From Treponema sp. (GTDB lineage Bacteria; Spirochaetota; Spirochaetia; Treponematales; Breznakiellaceae): DNA of 8,276 bases. This document shows positions 1-6,188 of this stretch, in pieces (the first letter of the stretch is position 1; each line of letters begins with the position of its first letter). The notes beneath the pieces are model-generated. The model made no database searches and had not been told where the DNA came from. It saw only the letters and a list, made by a program, of their open reading frames with translations. The DNA is taken from the NCBI GenBank assembly GCA_031275035.1, contig JAISPH010000017.1:1-8276 (forward strand), written 5' to 3'. A program made the position numbers and the translations under genes.

Positions 1-1
1 T

Positions 2-88
2 AATATAAAATTTTTGCTGATGGGTTTTGTCTTTACCGCCGCAGCGATCCTGGTCCTCTATGTCTCCCTTCCCCCGGCGCATCCATGA
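2..88 (+). CDS. C-terminal end of a membrane protein (partial, runs off the left edge)
   Basis: An open plus-strand frame enters from the left edge and stops at TGA 86-88. Its 28 residues are strongly hydrophobic in the middle (FLLMGFVFTAAAILVLYVSL) and end in PPAHP, which fits a final transmembrane helix with a short tail. Codons look like those of the neighbouring genes. No family can be named from so little sequence. It could be the last gene before the stem-loop at 124-164. The alternative is a chance open frame, but the hydrophobic run and C-terminal tail argue for a real gene end. Confidence 0.5.
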   Translation, partial: NIKFLLMGFVFTAAAILVLYVSLPPAHP

Positions 89-123
89 CGCCGGTTCTTT
101 TACAGGCCCTTCCCGGTATCCGG

Positions 124-164
124 CCGGCAAAATGGGTCATACGCCCCTCCGGGGCGTTTGCCGG
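124..164 (+). terminator. Bulged GC-rich stem-loop, possible terminator of the upstream gene
   Basis: There are two nested inverted repeats. The inner one is ACGCCCC (141-147), loop TCC, GGGGCGT (151-157). The outer one is CCGGCAAA (124-131) with TTTGCCGG (157-164), leaving a 9-base bulge at 132-140 and sharing base 157. Only three T residues (157-159) follow the inner stem; a longer T run comes after 180. It would suit termination after the gene ending at 88, but the weak U-tract makes a regulatory hairpin ahead of the desulfurase equally possible. Confidence 0.4.
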
Positions 165-169
165 GCCCC

Positions 170-198
170 TTGTTCCCCTGTTTTTCATTCATTATGAT
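170..198 (+). promoter_or_regulatory. Possible sigma-70-type promoter for the desulfurase-thiI operon
   Basis: TTGTTC (170-175) and TATGAT (193-198) are separated by exactly 17 bases. The -10 matches the consensus at 5 of 6 positions; the -35 at only 3. Transcription would start near base 205, at or next to the candidate start codons at 201 and 207, so the message might be leaderless. No Shine-Dalgarno sequence is visible before either ATG, which agrees with that reading but does not prove it. Confidence 0.35.
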
Positions 199-200
199 TC

Positions 201-1346
201 ATGGATATGCAGCCCTTAGGACGGGTTTACTTTGACTGGGCCGCAACGGCCCCCCCCGACTATGATTCCGGCAGCGTCCCGTTCGGGAACCCTTCTTCAA
301 AACATACCGAAGGCCGCCGGGCCCGGGAGGCGCTGGAAGAGGCCCGTTCCCGTTGCGCCGCTCTTCTTGGAGTGCGGGAAAGGCAGATCTGCTTTACCTC
401 GGGGGGTACCGAGTCCAACGCCCTGGTGATCCATTCGCTGATTCTTCGCAGTTCCCTTAAAAACGTCCCGGTGCTGGCCTCCGCAGTCGAACATCCCTCG
501 GTGGAGGAGAACATCGCCGTTCTGCGGCGGCTTGGTTTCCGTACCGGCGCCGTCGAAGCCGAAGGGGACGGCCGCATTACTGCGGCGTCCCTGGAAAGGG
601 CGCTGAAAAAATATCCGGGCCTCCGCTTTGCCGCAATCATGGCGGTCAATAACGAAACCGGCGCAGTCATGGATATGCCCGCCCTGACGGACCTCATCAG
701 ATCCGGCCGGGGCGCCCCCGTACATGTCCACTGCGATATGGTCCAGGGGGCGGGAAAGATTCCCTTCGATCTGTCCGCTTGGGACGTGGATTCCGCATCG
801 ATCAGCGCCCACAAGCTGGGCGGCCCCCGGGGCATCGGCCTTCTCTACCTCAAGCGGCCCCTGGAACCCCTCTATACCGGCGGCGGCCAGGAAGGGGGGC
901 TGCGGCCGGGGACGGAAAATACCGCCGGAGCGGTACAGCTTGCGGCCTGCCTTGAAAGACGGCTTCCCGCCGCGGCCGGCGCATACGCCGCCGCGGCCCT
1001 GCGCTGGAAGGGCCTTATCCGGGAATTAAAGGCCATGGATCGCTGCATCCTCATTCCCGAAGACCGGGGGGATGAGGATGGGCGCTTCTCGCCCTATATA
1101 CTGCAGGCCGCCTTCAGGGGTATCCCCGGGGAGGTGATGGTCCGGGCCCTGGACGACGCGGGGTTTGCGGTTTCCACCGGTTCCGCCTGTTCCTCCTCCT
1201 CGGCGGAACGGCGGGTCCTTGCCGCCATGGGGGTGGATAAGACCGCCGCCCGGGAGGGTATCCGTATTTCCCAGGGCTGGACCACCGGCGGAGAGGATAT
1301 TGAAAGACTTACGGACGCCCTCAGGAGTATACTGCAGACCCTATGA
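201..1346 (+). CDS. nifS: Cysteine desulfurase, NifS/IscS class I, probably dedicated to ThiI
   Basis: This 381-residue PLP enzyme would convert L-cysteine to alanine and leave a persulfide on a catalytic cysteine. Seen: FDWAATAP near the N-terminus (11-18), FGNPSS (28-33), SGGTESN (67-73), the PLP-stacking His98 in AVEHPS, NNETG (150-154), Asp179 and Gln182 in HCDMVQ, the Schiff-base Lys205 in SAHKLGGP, RPGTEN (235-240), and catalytic Cys330 in STGSACSSSS. Two departures from the family stand out. The stretch between the AAT motif and FGNPSS is about 8 residues shorter than usual, removing most of the first helix, and the catalytic loop seems one residue short. The start may be Met1 or Met3; neither has a visible Shine-Dalgarno. 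Its stop overlaps thiI by 4 bases (ATGA). In Bacillus subtilis a similar partner, NifZ, supplies sulfur to ThiI, so a tRNA-thiolation role is likely. A general Fe-S cluster role cannot be excluded. Confidence 0.93.
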   Translation: MDMQPLGRVYFDWAATAPPDYDSGSVPFGNPSSKHTEGRRAREALEEARSRCAALLGVRERQICFTSGGTESNALVIHSLILRSSLKNVPVLASAVEHPSVEENIAVLRRLGFRTGAVEAEGDGRITAASLERALKKYPGLRFAAIMAVNNETGAVMDMPALTDLIRSGRGAPVHVHCDMVQGAGKIPFDLSAWDVDSASISAHKLGGPRGIGLLYLKRPLEPLYTGGGQEGGLRPGTENTAGAVQLAACLERRLPAAAGAYAAAALRWKGLIRELKAMDRCILIPEDRGDEDGRFSPYILQAAFRGIPGEVMVRALDDAGFAVSTGSACSSSSAERRVLAAMGVDKTAAREGIRISQGWTTGGEDIERLTDALRSILQTL

Positions 1347-2536
1347 CAACCTATCTGCTTAAACCGGGAGAACTGACCCTCAAGGGGGGGAACCGGGCGG
1401 GCTTTGAGCGTATGCTGAAACGGAACCTCCTGGCCCTGCTCAGGGGAAGCGGCGTTTCGGTGGAGACCGCCAAGGGGCGCTTCTTTGTCCATGCGCCGGA
1501 GGAGGCCCTCTCCCGGACCGAGGACGCCCTGGCCCACCTTATAGGAATCGCCGGCTGGGCAAAGAGCCGGGTCTGCGGGAAAACTCCGGCGGAGGTGCTG
1601 GAGGCCTGTGCCGCCGAAGGGCGGGCCCTCTTTGAAGCCGGAATCAGGACCTTCAAAATTGAAGCCCGCCGTACCGACAAGAGTTTTCCCCTGGATTCCT
1701 ACGGAATCCGCAGGGAAGCCGGCGCCGCGGTCCTGGCGGCGGTTCCGGGGCTGACGGTGGATGTCCATAACCCCCAACGGATCATCGAAGTGGAAATCCG
1801 GGAGAAGGCCTATGTCTATTCGGTTTCCAGGTCCGCCCCGGAAGGGCCGGGCGGAAGCGGCCGGGGCCGGCGGGGGCTGCCGGTGGGAAGCGCCGGGCGG
1901 GGACTCCTGCTTCTCTCCGGCGGCATCGACTCGCCGGCGGCGGGATACCTGATGGCCTCCCGGGGCATGAAAATAGACGCCGTCTATTTTCACGCCTATC
2001 CCTATACGTCCGGCGAGGCCCGGCAAAAGGCGGTAAGCCTGGCGGGTATCGTCGGCCGTTATGCCCTGGGGATACGGCTCTACATCATCAATTTTACTCC
2101 GGTTCAAATGAGGATCAGGGAAAGGGCCCCCCCGGAATGGACCACGGTGCTCCTCCGCATGGCCATGATGGACTGTGCGGAAAGGCTCGCCCGGTCCAGG
2201 CATGATAAATGCCTCATCAGCGGGGAAAGCCTCTCCCAGGTGGCAAGCCAGACCATCGAGAACATAGGCTGTACCGAAAGCCGGATAACCCTTCCCGTAC
2301 TCCGGCCCCTCATCGGAATCGATAAGGAGGAGATCGTCAAAATCGCGGTCTCCATCGGCACCTATGAAACTTCGATACTTCCCTACGAAGACTGCTGCGT
2401 CCTCTTCAGCCCGCCCCATCCCATACTCCGGGGTTCCATTGAAGAGGCGAACCGCCTGTACGAAAGGCTTGAATTGGAAGCATTGATCCGCCGGGCCCTT
2501 GAGGAAGCGGCGGTGGAACGGTGCGGATACCCCTAA
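1343..2536 (+). CDS. thiI: ThiI, tRNA 4-thiouridine synthase without rhodanese domain
   Basis: ThiI adenylates uridine 8 of tRNA and replaces its oxygen with sulfur; in some bacteria it also feeds thiamine thiazole synthesis. The 397 residues hold an N-terminal ferredoxin-like/THUMP region (about 1-165) and a PP-loop ATPase domain with SGGIDSP (192-198), GESLSQVASQTIEN (294-307), RPLIGIDKEEI (321-331) and PYEDCC (347-352). The cysteines at 351-352 lie where family members keep the active-site cysteine (PEYCG in Escherichia coli). The protein ends soon after, so the C-terminal rhodanese domain of the enterobacterial form is absent, as in Bacillus. Persulfide would then have to come straight from the overlapping desulfurase. 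The linker before the PP-loop carries about 6 extra Gly/Arg residues (near 172-177) inside the usual GPGG-LPVG stretch. Start codon ATG overlaps the upstream stop, implying coupled translation. Confidence 0.95.
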   Translation: MTTYLLKPGELTLKGGNRAGFERMLKRNLLALLRGSGVSVETAKGRFFVHAPEEALSRTEDALAHLIGIAGWAKSRVCGKTPAEVLEACAAEGRALFEAGIRTFKIEARRTDKSFPLDSYGIRREAGAAVLAAVPGLTVDVHNPQRIIEVEIREKAYVYSVSRSAPEGPGGSGRGRRGLPVGSAGRGLLLLSGGIDSPAAGYLMASRGMKIDAVYFHAYPYTSGEARQKAVSLAGIVGRYALGIRLYIINFTPVQMRIRERAPPEWTTVLLRMAMMDCAERLARSRHDKCLISGESLSQVASQTIENIGCTESRITLPVLRPLIGIDKEEIVKIAVSIGTYETSILPYEDCCVLFSPPHPILRGSIEEANRLYERLELEALIRRALEEAAVERCGYP

Positions 2537-2543
2537 GGGCAGG

Positions 2544-4574
2544 CTACTCCAGCGGCGGGAAGTACCCGATCCGGTCCCGGCCTGAACGTTCCAGAAGATA
2601 CACCTCCGCCTCAACAGGAAGGTAGGCCCTGCCGAAGTCGGTAGGCAGTTGAGACCGGTAGCTGAGGGTATAGGACCCGGAGGGATTTGCCCCCAGGCTT
2701 TGCAGCGCCGGCGCTATGCCTTCGGGCCGGTAGAGGGGCAGCACCCTGCCGCCGGTTTCTTCGGCGAGGTAGCGGATCTCCTCTCCGGCGGGGCCGCCCC
2801 CTACGATAACCGCATGAAAGATGACGCCGTTATTCGCCATATAGGCGGCCAATTCGGAAAGGCCGTACTGATCAAAGCCAAGCTCCCCTACCCCGCCGGA
2901 GCCGACAAAAACCACCGCCCGCTTTTTGGCGCCGCCTAACAGATCCGTGGCGGCCAGGCGGAGGCCCAGATCCAGGCGCCACCGGGGGGTATAGGAACCG
3001 CCCCGGGCGGCGGCGGCCAGGGCCGATGCGCCAGTTCCCAGCCGTTCCCTGACGGGCTGTTCCCCCGCCGAGATAAGGGAGACAATGCGGCCCGAGGCGC
3101 CGATATCCCTTAGCGCCGCCGCCAGATCATCCCTCAGGGAGGCGGTCTCCCCGGATCGTTCCACCAGCACGGCGATATCCGCCGCCGCAGCCGCATAGCC
3201 GGCGCTGAGGAGGCTCTGTTCCGCCGCGATCCGGCCTTCCTCGCTGAGGAGAAAGTTCCGCCCGTCAAGACCCACAATGGGACGGCGCAGCCGGTCCTGT
3301 ACCTGGAGTTCCACCGTTACCAGGGGAAACTGATCGGCGATTACCCGGTCTATCTGTACAAACAAACCGGAGGCCATATCTTCAAGGCGGGTCATAACCG
3401 ACACTTCACCGGCCTGGAAATTGGCGGCCAGGATATTGCCGTTCCTGTCCGCATCGGCGCTGATAATGCGGACCCTGGAATTTCCCAGAACCCCCAGCTC
3501 GCGGATCACCGCGGAATCGGGATCGATTAACAAAAGCCGGTTGGTATCCGCCGCCAGGATCTGCCCCTCCCGGGTAAACCTGATGCTCTCCGGGCCATTA
3601 AGCCCTTCGCTTACCAGAATGCCCTGGTAGGTTCCGTTCCGGTCAAAAATATAGATCTGCCGGTACGCCCCGTCGGCTATAAAGACCCGCCCCGCGCCGG
3701 CGGCAATTCCCGTGGGGGACAGAAAACCCTGAAAACCGGGCCGCCGGGTCCCGAAGGAAAACAAAAAGGTTCCGTCGGGATCGAATTTAGAGATGCGCCG
3801 GTTTCCGTAATCTACGACATAGAGGTAGCCCTCCTCGTCAACCGCCATATTCTGGGGTCCCACAAACATGCCGTCCCCCAGGCCCCTGGAGCCGATATAG
3901 GACTGCCACTGGCCGTCTTTGGAGAGCACGCTTACCCGGCCGCCCCGGAATTCCGAAAGGTAGAGCCTGCCGTCAAGCCCCCGGACCAGATCGTAGGGTC
4001 TGTCAAAACCGCTCAGGGGCCCCCGCCGCCGCTCCCGGATAATGCCGTTTACGTCGATGCGGACCAGCTCGTTGCTGCCGCAGGCCACCACCCAGGCGGA
4101 ACCATCCTCCAGGGGAAGAACGGAACTGGGCTGGCGGTAGAGGATCATGTTGTCCGCCCTGCCGGGATAGCGGCCCGCCTCCACATAGCGGACCTCCTGA
4201 TCCAGGAGCGAATAAAACCCCCGCCGGTTCTGAACCGTTTCGGCCCTGCTCCGTATGAGAAGAGCCTCGTCCCCGGCCGCGCCGTAGGCGTCTGCGGCGG
4301 CCCGCCATTGCCTGAGGGCGGTTTCCTCCAGCCCCGACCGGTAATAGGCCCGGCCCAGCCAGTCCAGAAGCAGGGGTTCTCCGGGCCTGTAAGAGAGGGC
4401 CCGCTCGAAGGAAAGGATCGCCTCGTTAAAGGCATAGCGGTTATAGGCCTGGACGCCGACCCGGAATTCTTCCCGGGCGTTAAGGGCATCCCGGTCCGTT
4501 CCCAGGCTCTGCTGGGCCGGCAGGGAACCCAGGGCAAACAGGAGGAGGACTCCGGGGAGGAAGGGATGTTTCAC
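2544..4574 (-). CDS. Secreted TPR / NHL-propeller / VWA-like protein, function unknown
   Basis: I choose the GTG at 4574 because a signal peptide follows at once (hydrophobic LPGVLLLFALGSLPA, likely cut after Ala20), AGGGGG (4586-4581) lies 6 bases upstream, and it overlaps the preceding stop by 4 bases. The product is 676 residues. Residues 30-110 form TPR-like helices (YNRYAFNEAILSFERAL). About 145-395 contain NHL-type beta-propeller repeats, seen as recurring DG.LYL, GYLYVVDYGNRRISKFD and GRVFIADGAYRQIYIFD patterns. About 410-455 looks like a beta linker, and 465-625 resembles a von Willebrand A fold (DIAVLVERSGET, KKRAVVFVGSGG, GVIFHAVIVGG, LAEETGGRVL), followed by a beta-rich tail. The MIDAS-like site reads VERSGET where metal-binding domains have D-x-S-x-S, so metal binding is doubtful. 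No lipobox is seen, so it is probably periplasmic or exported. It is the last gene of its operon. The family is unassigned; a scaffold or binding role is an inference. Confidence 0.85.
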   Translation of the reverse strand: MKHPFLPGVLLLFALGSLPAQQSLGTDRDALNAREEFRVGVQAYNRYAFNEAILSFERALSYRPGEPLLLDWLGRAYYRSGLEETALRQWRAAADAYGAAGDEALLIRSRAETVQNRRGFYSLLDQEVRYVEAGRYPGRADNMILYRQPSSVLPLEDGSAWVVACGSNELVRIDVNGIIRERRRGPLSGFDRPYDLVRGLDGRLYLSEFRGGRVSVLSKDGQWQSYIGSRGLGDGMFVGPQNMAVDEEGYLYVVDYGNRRISKFDPDGTFLFSFGTRRPGFQGFLSPTGIAAGAGRVFIADGAYRQIYIFDRNGTYQGILVSEGLNGPESIRFTREGQILAADTNRLLLIDPDSAVIRELGVLGNSRVRIISADADRNGNILAANFQAGEVSVMTRLEDMASGLFVQIDRVIADQFPLVTVELQVQDRLRRPIVGLDGRNFLLSEEGRIAAEQSLLSAGYAAAAADIAVLVERSGETASLRDDLAAALRDIGASGRIVSLISAGEQPVRERLGTGASALAAAARGGSYTPRWRLDLGLRLAATDLLGGAKKRAVVFVGSGGVGELGFDQYGLSELAAYMANNGVIFHAVIVGGGPAGEEIRYLAEETGGRVLPLYRPEGIAPALQSLGANPSGSYTLSYRSQLPTDFGRAYLPVEAEVYLLERSGRDRIGYFPPLE

Positions 4575-5365
4575 GAATCGCCCCCTACGACAATACGCAT
4601 GTGGTTTTGAATTTCCCGCTGTTTTGGGGCCAGCTCCAGGGCCCGGCGGAGCCAGACCCTGGCCTCGGTTACGTCGCCGCTTTTGAAATGGGCCCATCCC
4701 AGAGAATCCAGGTAGGCCGCGGTCTGGGGTTTCCGGTCTACCGCCTTCCGGCAGAAACGCAGACCCCGGAGCACATCCCTATCGGTATCCGCCAAAATAT
4801 AGCCCAGACCGTTCATCGCGGTGGTATTGTTGCCGTCCATTTCCAGGGCCTTTTCGTAGTATTCGACGGCCTGATCGTAGTGTTTCTGGGACCAGGCGGC
4901 GTAGGCCAGGGTGGTAAAGATCTGGACCGATTCAAAACCGCCGGCCATAAGGCGGTTCAACTCAAACTCCGCCAGCCTGGCCCGTTTGGTAATTACATAA
5001 ATATAGGCCAGGGTCATGCGGCACTGGTATACCCGCAGGGGATCCTCCGAGGCGGTTACCACCTGTTCAAGGTAGAGCAGGGCGTCATCGTAACGTTCCA
5101 GCTTGGTATAACAGAGACCCAAAAAATAGGACCGTTCGGCATTTTCTTCGGCGCTTAAATTTCCGGCCTTGAGGGCCAGCAGTTCCTGAAGGGCCTTTTC
5201 CCACCGCTTCAGGCGGAAAAGCCTGAACCCCTCCTGGAGGCCCTCGTTGGAGAAGGGCCTGGAAAGGCGGGATTCGGCAGTCCCGCCGACGGAAGATTTG
5301 TCCCGGTCCCCGCCGGGAAGAGCTTTACGGGAAGTCTTGTCTCCATGGGCCTGGGTTTCAGCCAT
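4571..5365 (-). CDS. Cytoplasmic tetratricopeptide repeat protein
   Basis: This 264-residue protein has a polar, probably disordered N-terminus (1-38, rich in Lys, Asp, Ser, Gly) followed by about six TPR-like helix pairs. The clearest are RSYFLGLCYTKLERYDDALLYLEQ (78-101), QIFTTLAYAAWSQKHYDQAVEYYEKALEMD (148-177) and YLDSLGWAHFKSGDVTEARVWLRRALELAP (218-247). There is no signal peptide or membrane helix. TPR arrays bind other proteins and no catalytic residues are visible, so the partner is unknown; the exported TPR/NHL protein encoded next is a candidate only by position. The ATG at 5365 is one base after the surE stop, and its GAGGT ribosome site lies inside the last surE codons, indicating coupled translation. 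Its stop overlaps the next gene's GTG. Confidence 0.85.
   Translation of the reverse strand: MAETQAHGDKTSRKALPGGDRDKSSVGGTAESRLSRPFSNEGLQEGFRLFRLKRWEKALQELLALKAGNLSAEENAERSYFLGLCYTKLERYDDALLYLEQVVTASEDPLRVYQCRMTLAYIYVITKRARLAEFELNRLMAGGFESVQIFTTLAYAAWSQKHYDQAVEYYEKALEMDGNNTTAMNGLGYILADTDRDVLRGLRFCRKAVDRKPQTAAYLDSLGWAHFKSGDVTEARVWLRRALELAPKQREIQNHMRIVVGGDS
4575..4586 (-). promoter_or_regulatory. Shine-Dalgarno that fixes the GTG start of the TPR/NHL/VWA gene
   Basis: Read on the minus strand, AGGGGG (4586-4581) is followed by 6 bases and then GTG (4574-4572). It lies within the last codons of the upstream TPR gene. Longer in-frame versions of the downstream protein reach back to an ATG at 4697, but they would add 41 polar residues before the signal peptide and overlap the TPR gene deeply, so this site settles the start. 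Confidence 0.7.
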
Positions 5366-5366
5366 C

Positions 5367-6182
5367 TTACCTCACCGTCTTAACAGAACCCTCCGCCGGA
5401 AAACCCTGCCCCGGAGACTCCCCTCCGGCGCGGAAAACGGCGAAGCCCTGTCCGGGCGTATAGTGATCCCGCCGTACCACGGGATGAATAAACACCGGAC
5501 TGAGGGACGCATAATTCCTGGAAACCGCATCAAAGTCCGAACCCGGATCCGGTTCAGTAATAATAGCGCCCCCCTTAACAAAACAATAGTCGCTGCCGTC
5601 GGGGGCGGTAAAAAAGGCCAGGGTATCGTTATAGCGGCGGACCGCCGGAAAGGTAGTCAGCATCCCCAGGGGGCCGCCGGGAGTATTGGGGATATTGACG
5701 TTGAGAAACGTATCCTTCCTCCAGGAACCGGCAAGCTCGTCCAGTTTTTCAACGGCAAAGGACACGGCGCCGTCCCAGAGAAGCGGCTCCGGGGGCATAC
5801 CCGCCAGTGAAAGGGCTATGCCGGGGATGCCGTGGAGCGCCGCCTGGCGGGCTGCGGCGGCGGTCCCCGAATAGATCAGATCCGTTCCCAGATTGGGACC
5901 GGCATTTATCCCCGAGAGGATCAGATCCGGCATAACCGGGACCCCCCCCAGGGTTCCGGCCATAACGCAGTCCGCCGGGGTCCCGGAACAGCTCCAGGTA
6001 TCTTCACCCCGCCGGAGGAGCCTGAGGGGTCCCCCCAGGGAAATGGACTGGGACACCCCGGAACGGTTCGATTCGGGGGCCACCACCAGAATACGGTGGC
6101 GCCCCTGTTCCCGCAGCGCCGCCGCCAGTTTGGTTAAACCTTCACAGTCTATGCCGTCATCGTTGGTTAAAAGTATGTTCAT
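5367..6182 (-). CDS. surE: SurE, 5'/3'-nucleotidase (survival protein E)
   Basis: SurE enzymes are metal-dependent phosphatases that remove phosphate from nucleoside 5'- and 3'-monophosphates and, in some species, from short polyphosphate or RNA ends. The 271-residue product opens with the family hallmark MNILLTNDDGI; Asp8 and Asp9 are metal ligands, as are Ser41 in SNRSGVS and Asn93 in SGINAGPN. The conserved SGTPADCV (66-73), GTAAAAR (106-112) and NVNIPN (161-166) segments are also present. Length is normal with a slightly extended tail. The ATG at 6182 is 6 bases after the kinase stop, and the GAGG ribosome site overlaps that stop (TGAGG). It is the second gene of the minus operon. In many bacteria surE neighbours pcm or rpoS genes; that is not so here. 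Cytoplasmic location is expected, as no export signal is seen. Confidence 0.96.
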   Translation of the reverse strand: MNILLTNDDGIDCEGLTKLAAALREQGRHRILVVAPESNRSGVSQSISLGGPLRLLRRGEDTWSCSGTPADCVMAGTLGGVPVMPDLILSGINAGPNLGTDLIYSGTAAAARQAALHGIPGIALSLAGMPPEPLLWDGAVSFAVEKLDELAGSWRKDTFLNVNIPNTPGGPLGMLTTFPAVRRYNDTLAFFTAPDGSDYCFVKGGAIITEPDPGSDFDAVSRNYASLSPVFIHPVVRRDHYTPGQGFAVFRAGGESPGQGFPAEGSVKTVR

Positions 6183-6188
6183 GTAACC

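Noticed and set aside
85..219. A 44-codon frame whose ATG overlaps the stop of the left-edge gene
   Set aside because: It runs through the 124-164 stem-loop and into the desulfurase start, has no visible ribosome site, and its peptide has no recognisable features. The ATGA overlap is suggestive but not enough.
1094..2614. A 506-codon open frame antisense to the desulfurase and thiI
   Set aside because: It is a mirror of two well-supported genes in GC-rich DNA. Its Pro/Gly/Arg-rich product has no recognisable motif or ribosome site and also overlaps the end of the exported protein gene.
4575..4697. An earlier ATG start for the exported TPR/NHL/VWA protein
   Set aside because: It would put 41 polar residues before the signal peptide and overlap the TPR gene by 127 bases, while a GTG with a good ribosome site sits exactly at the signal peptide.
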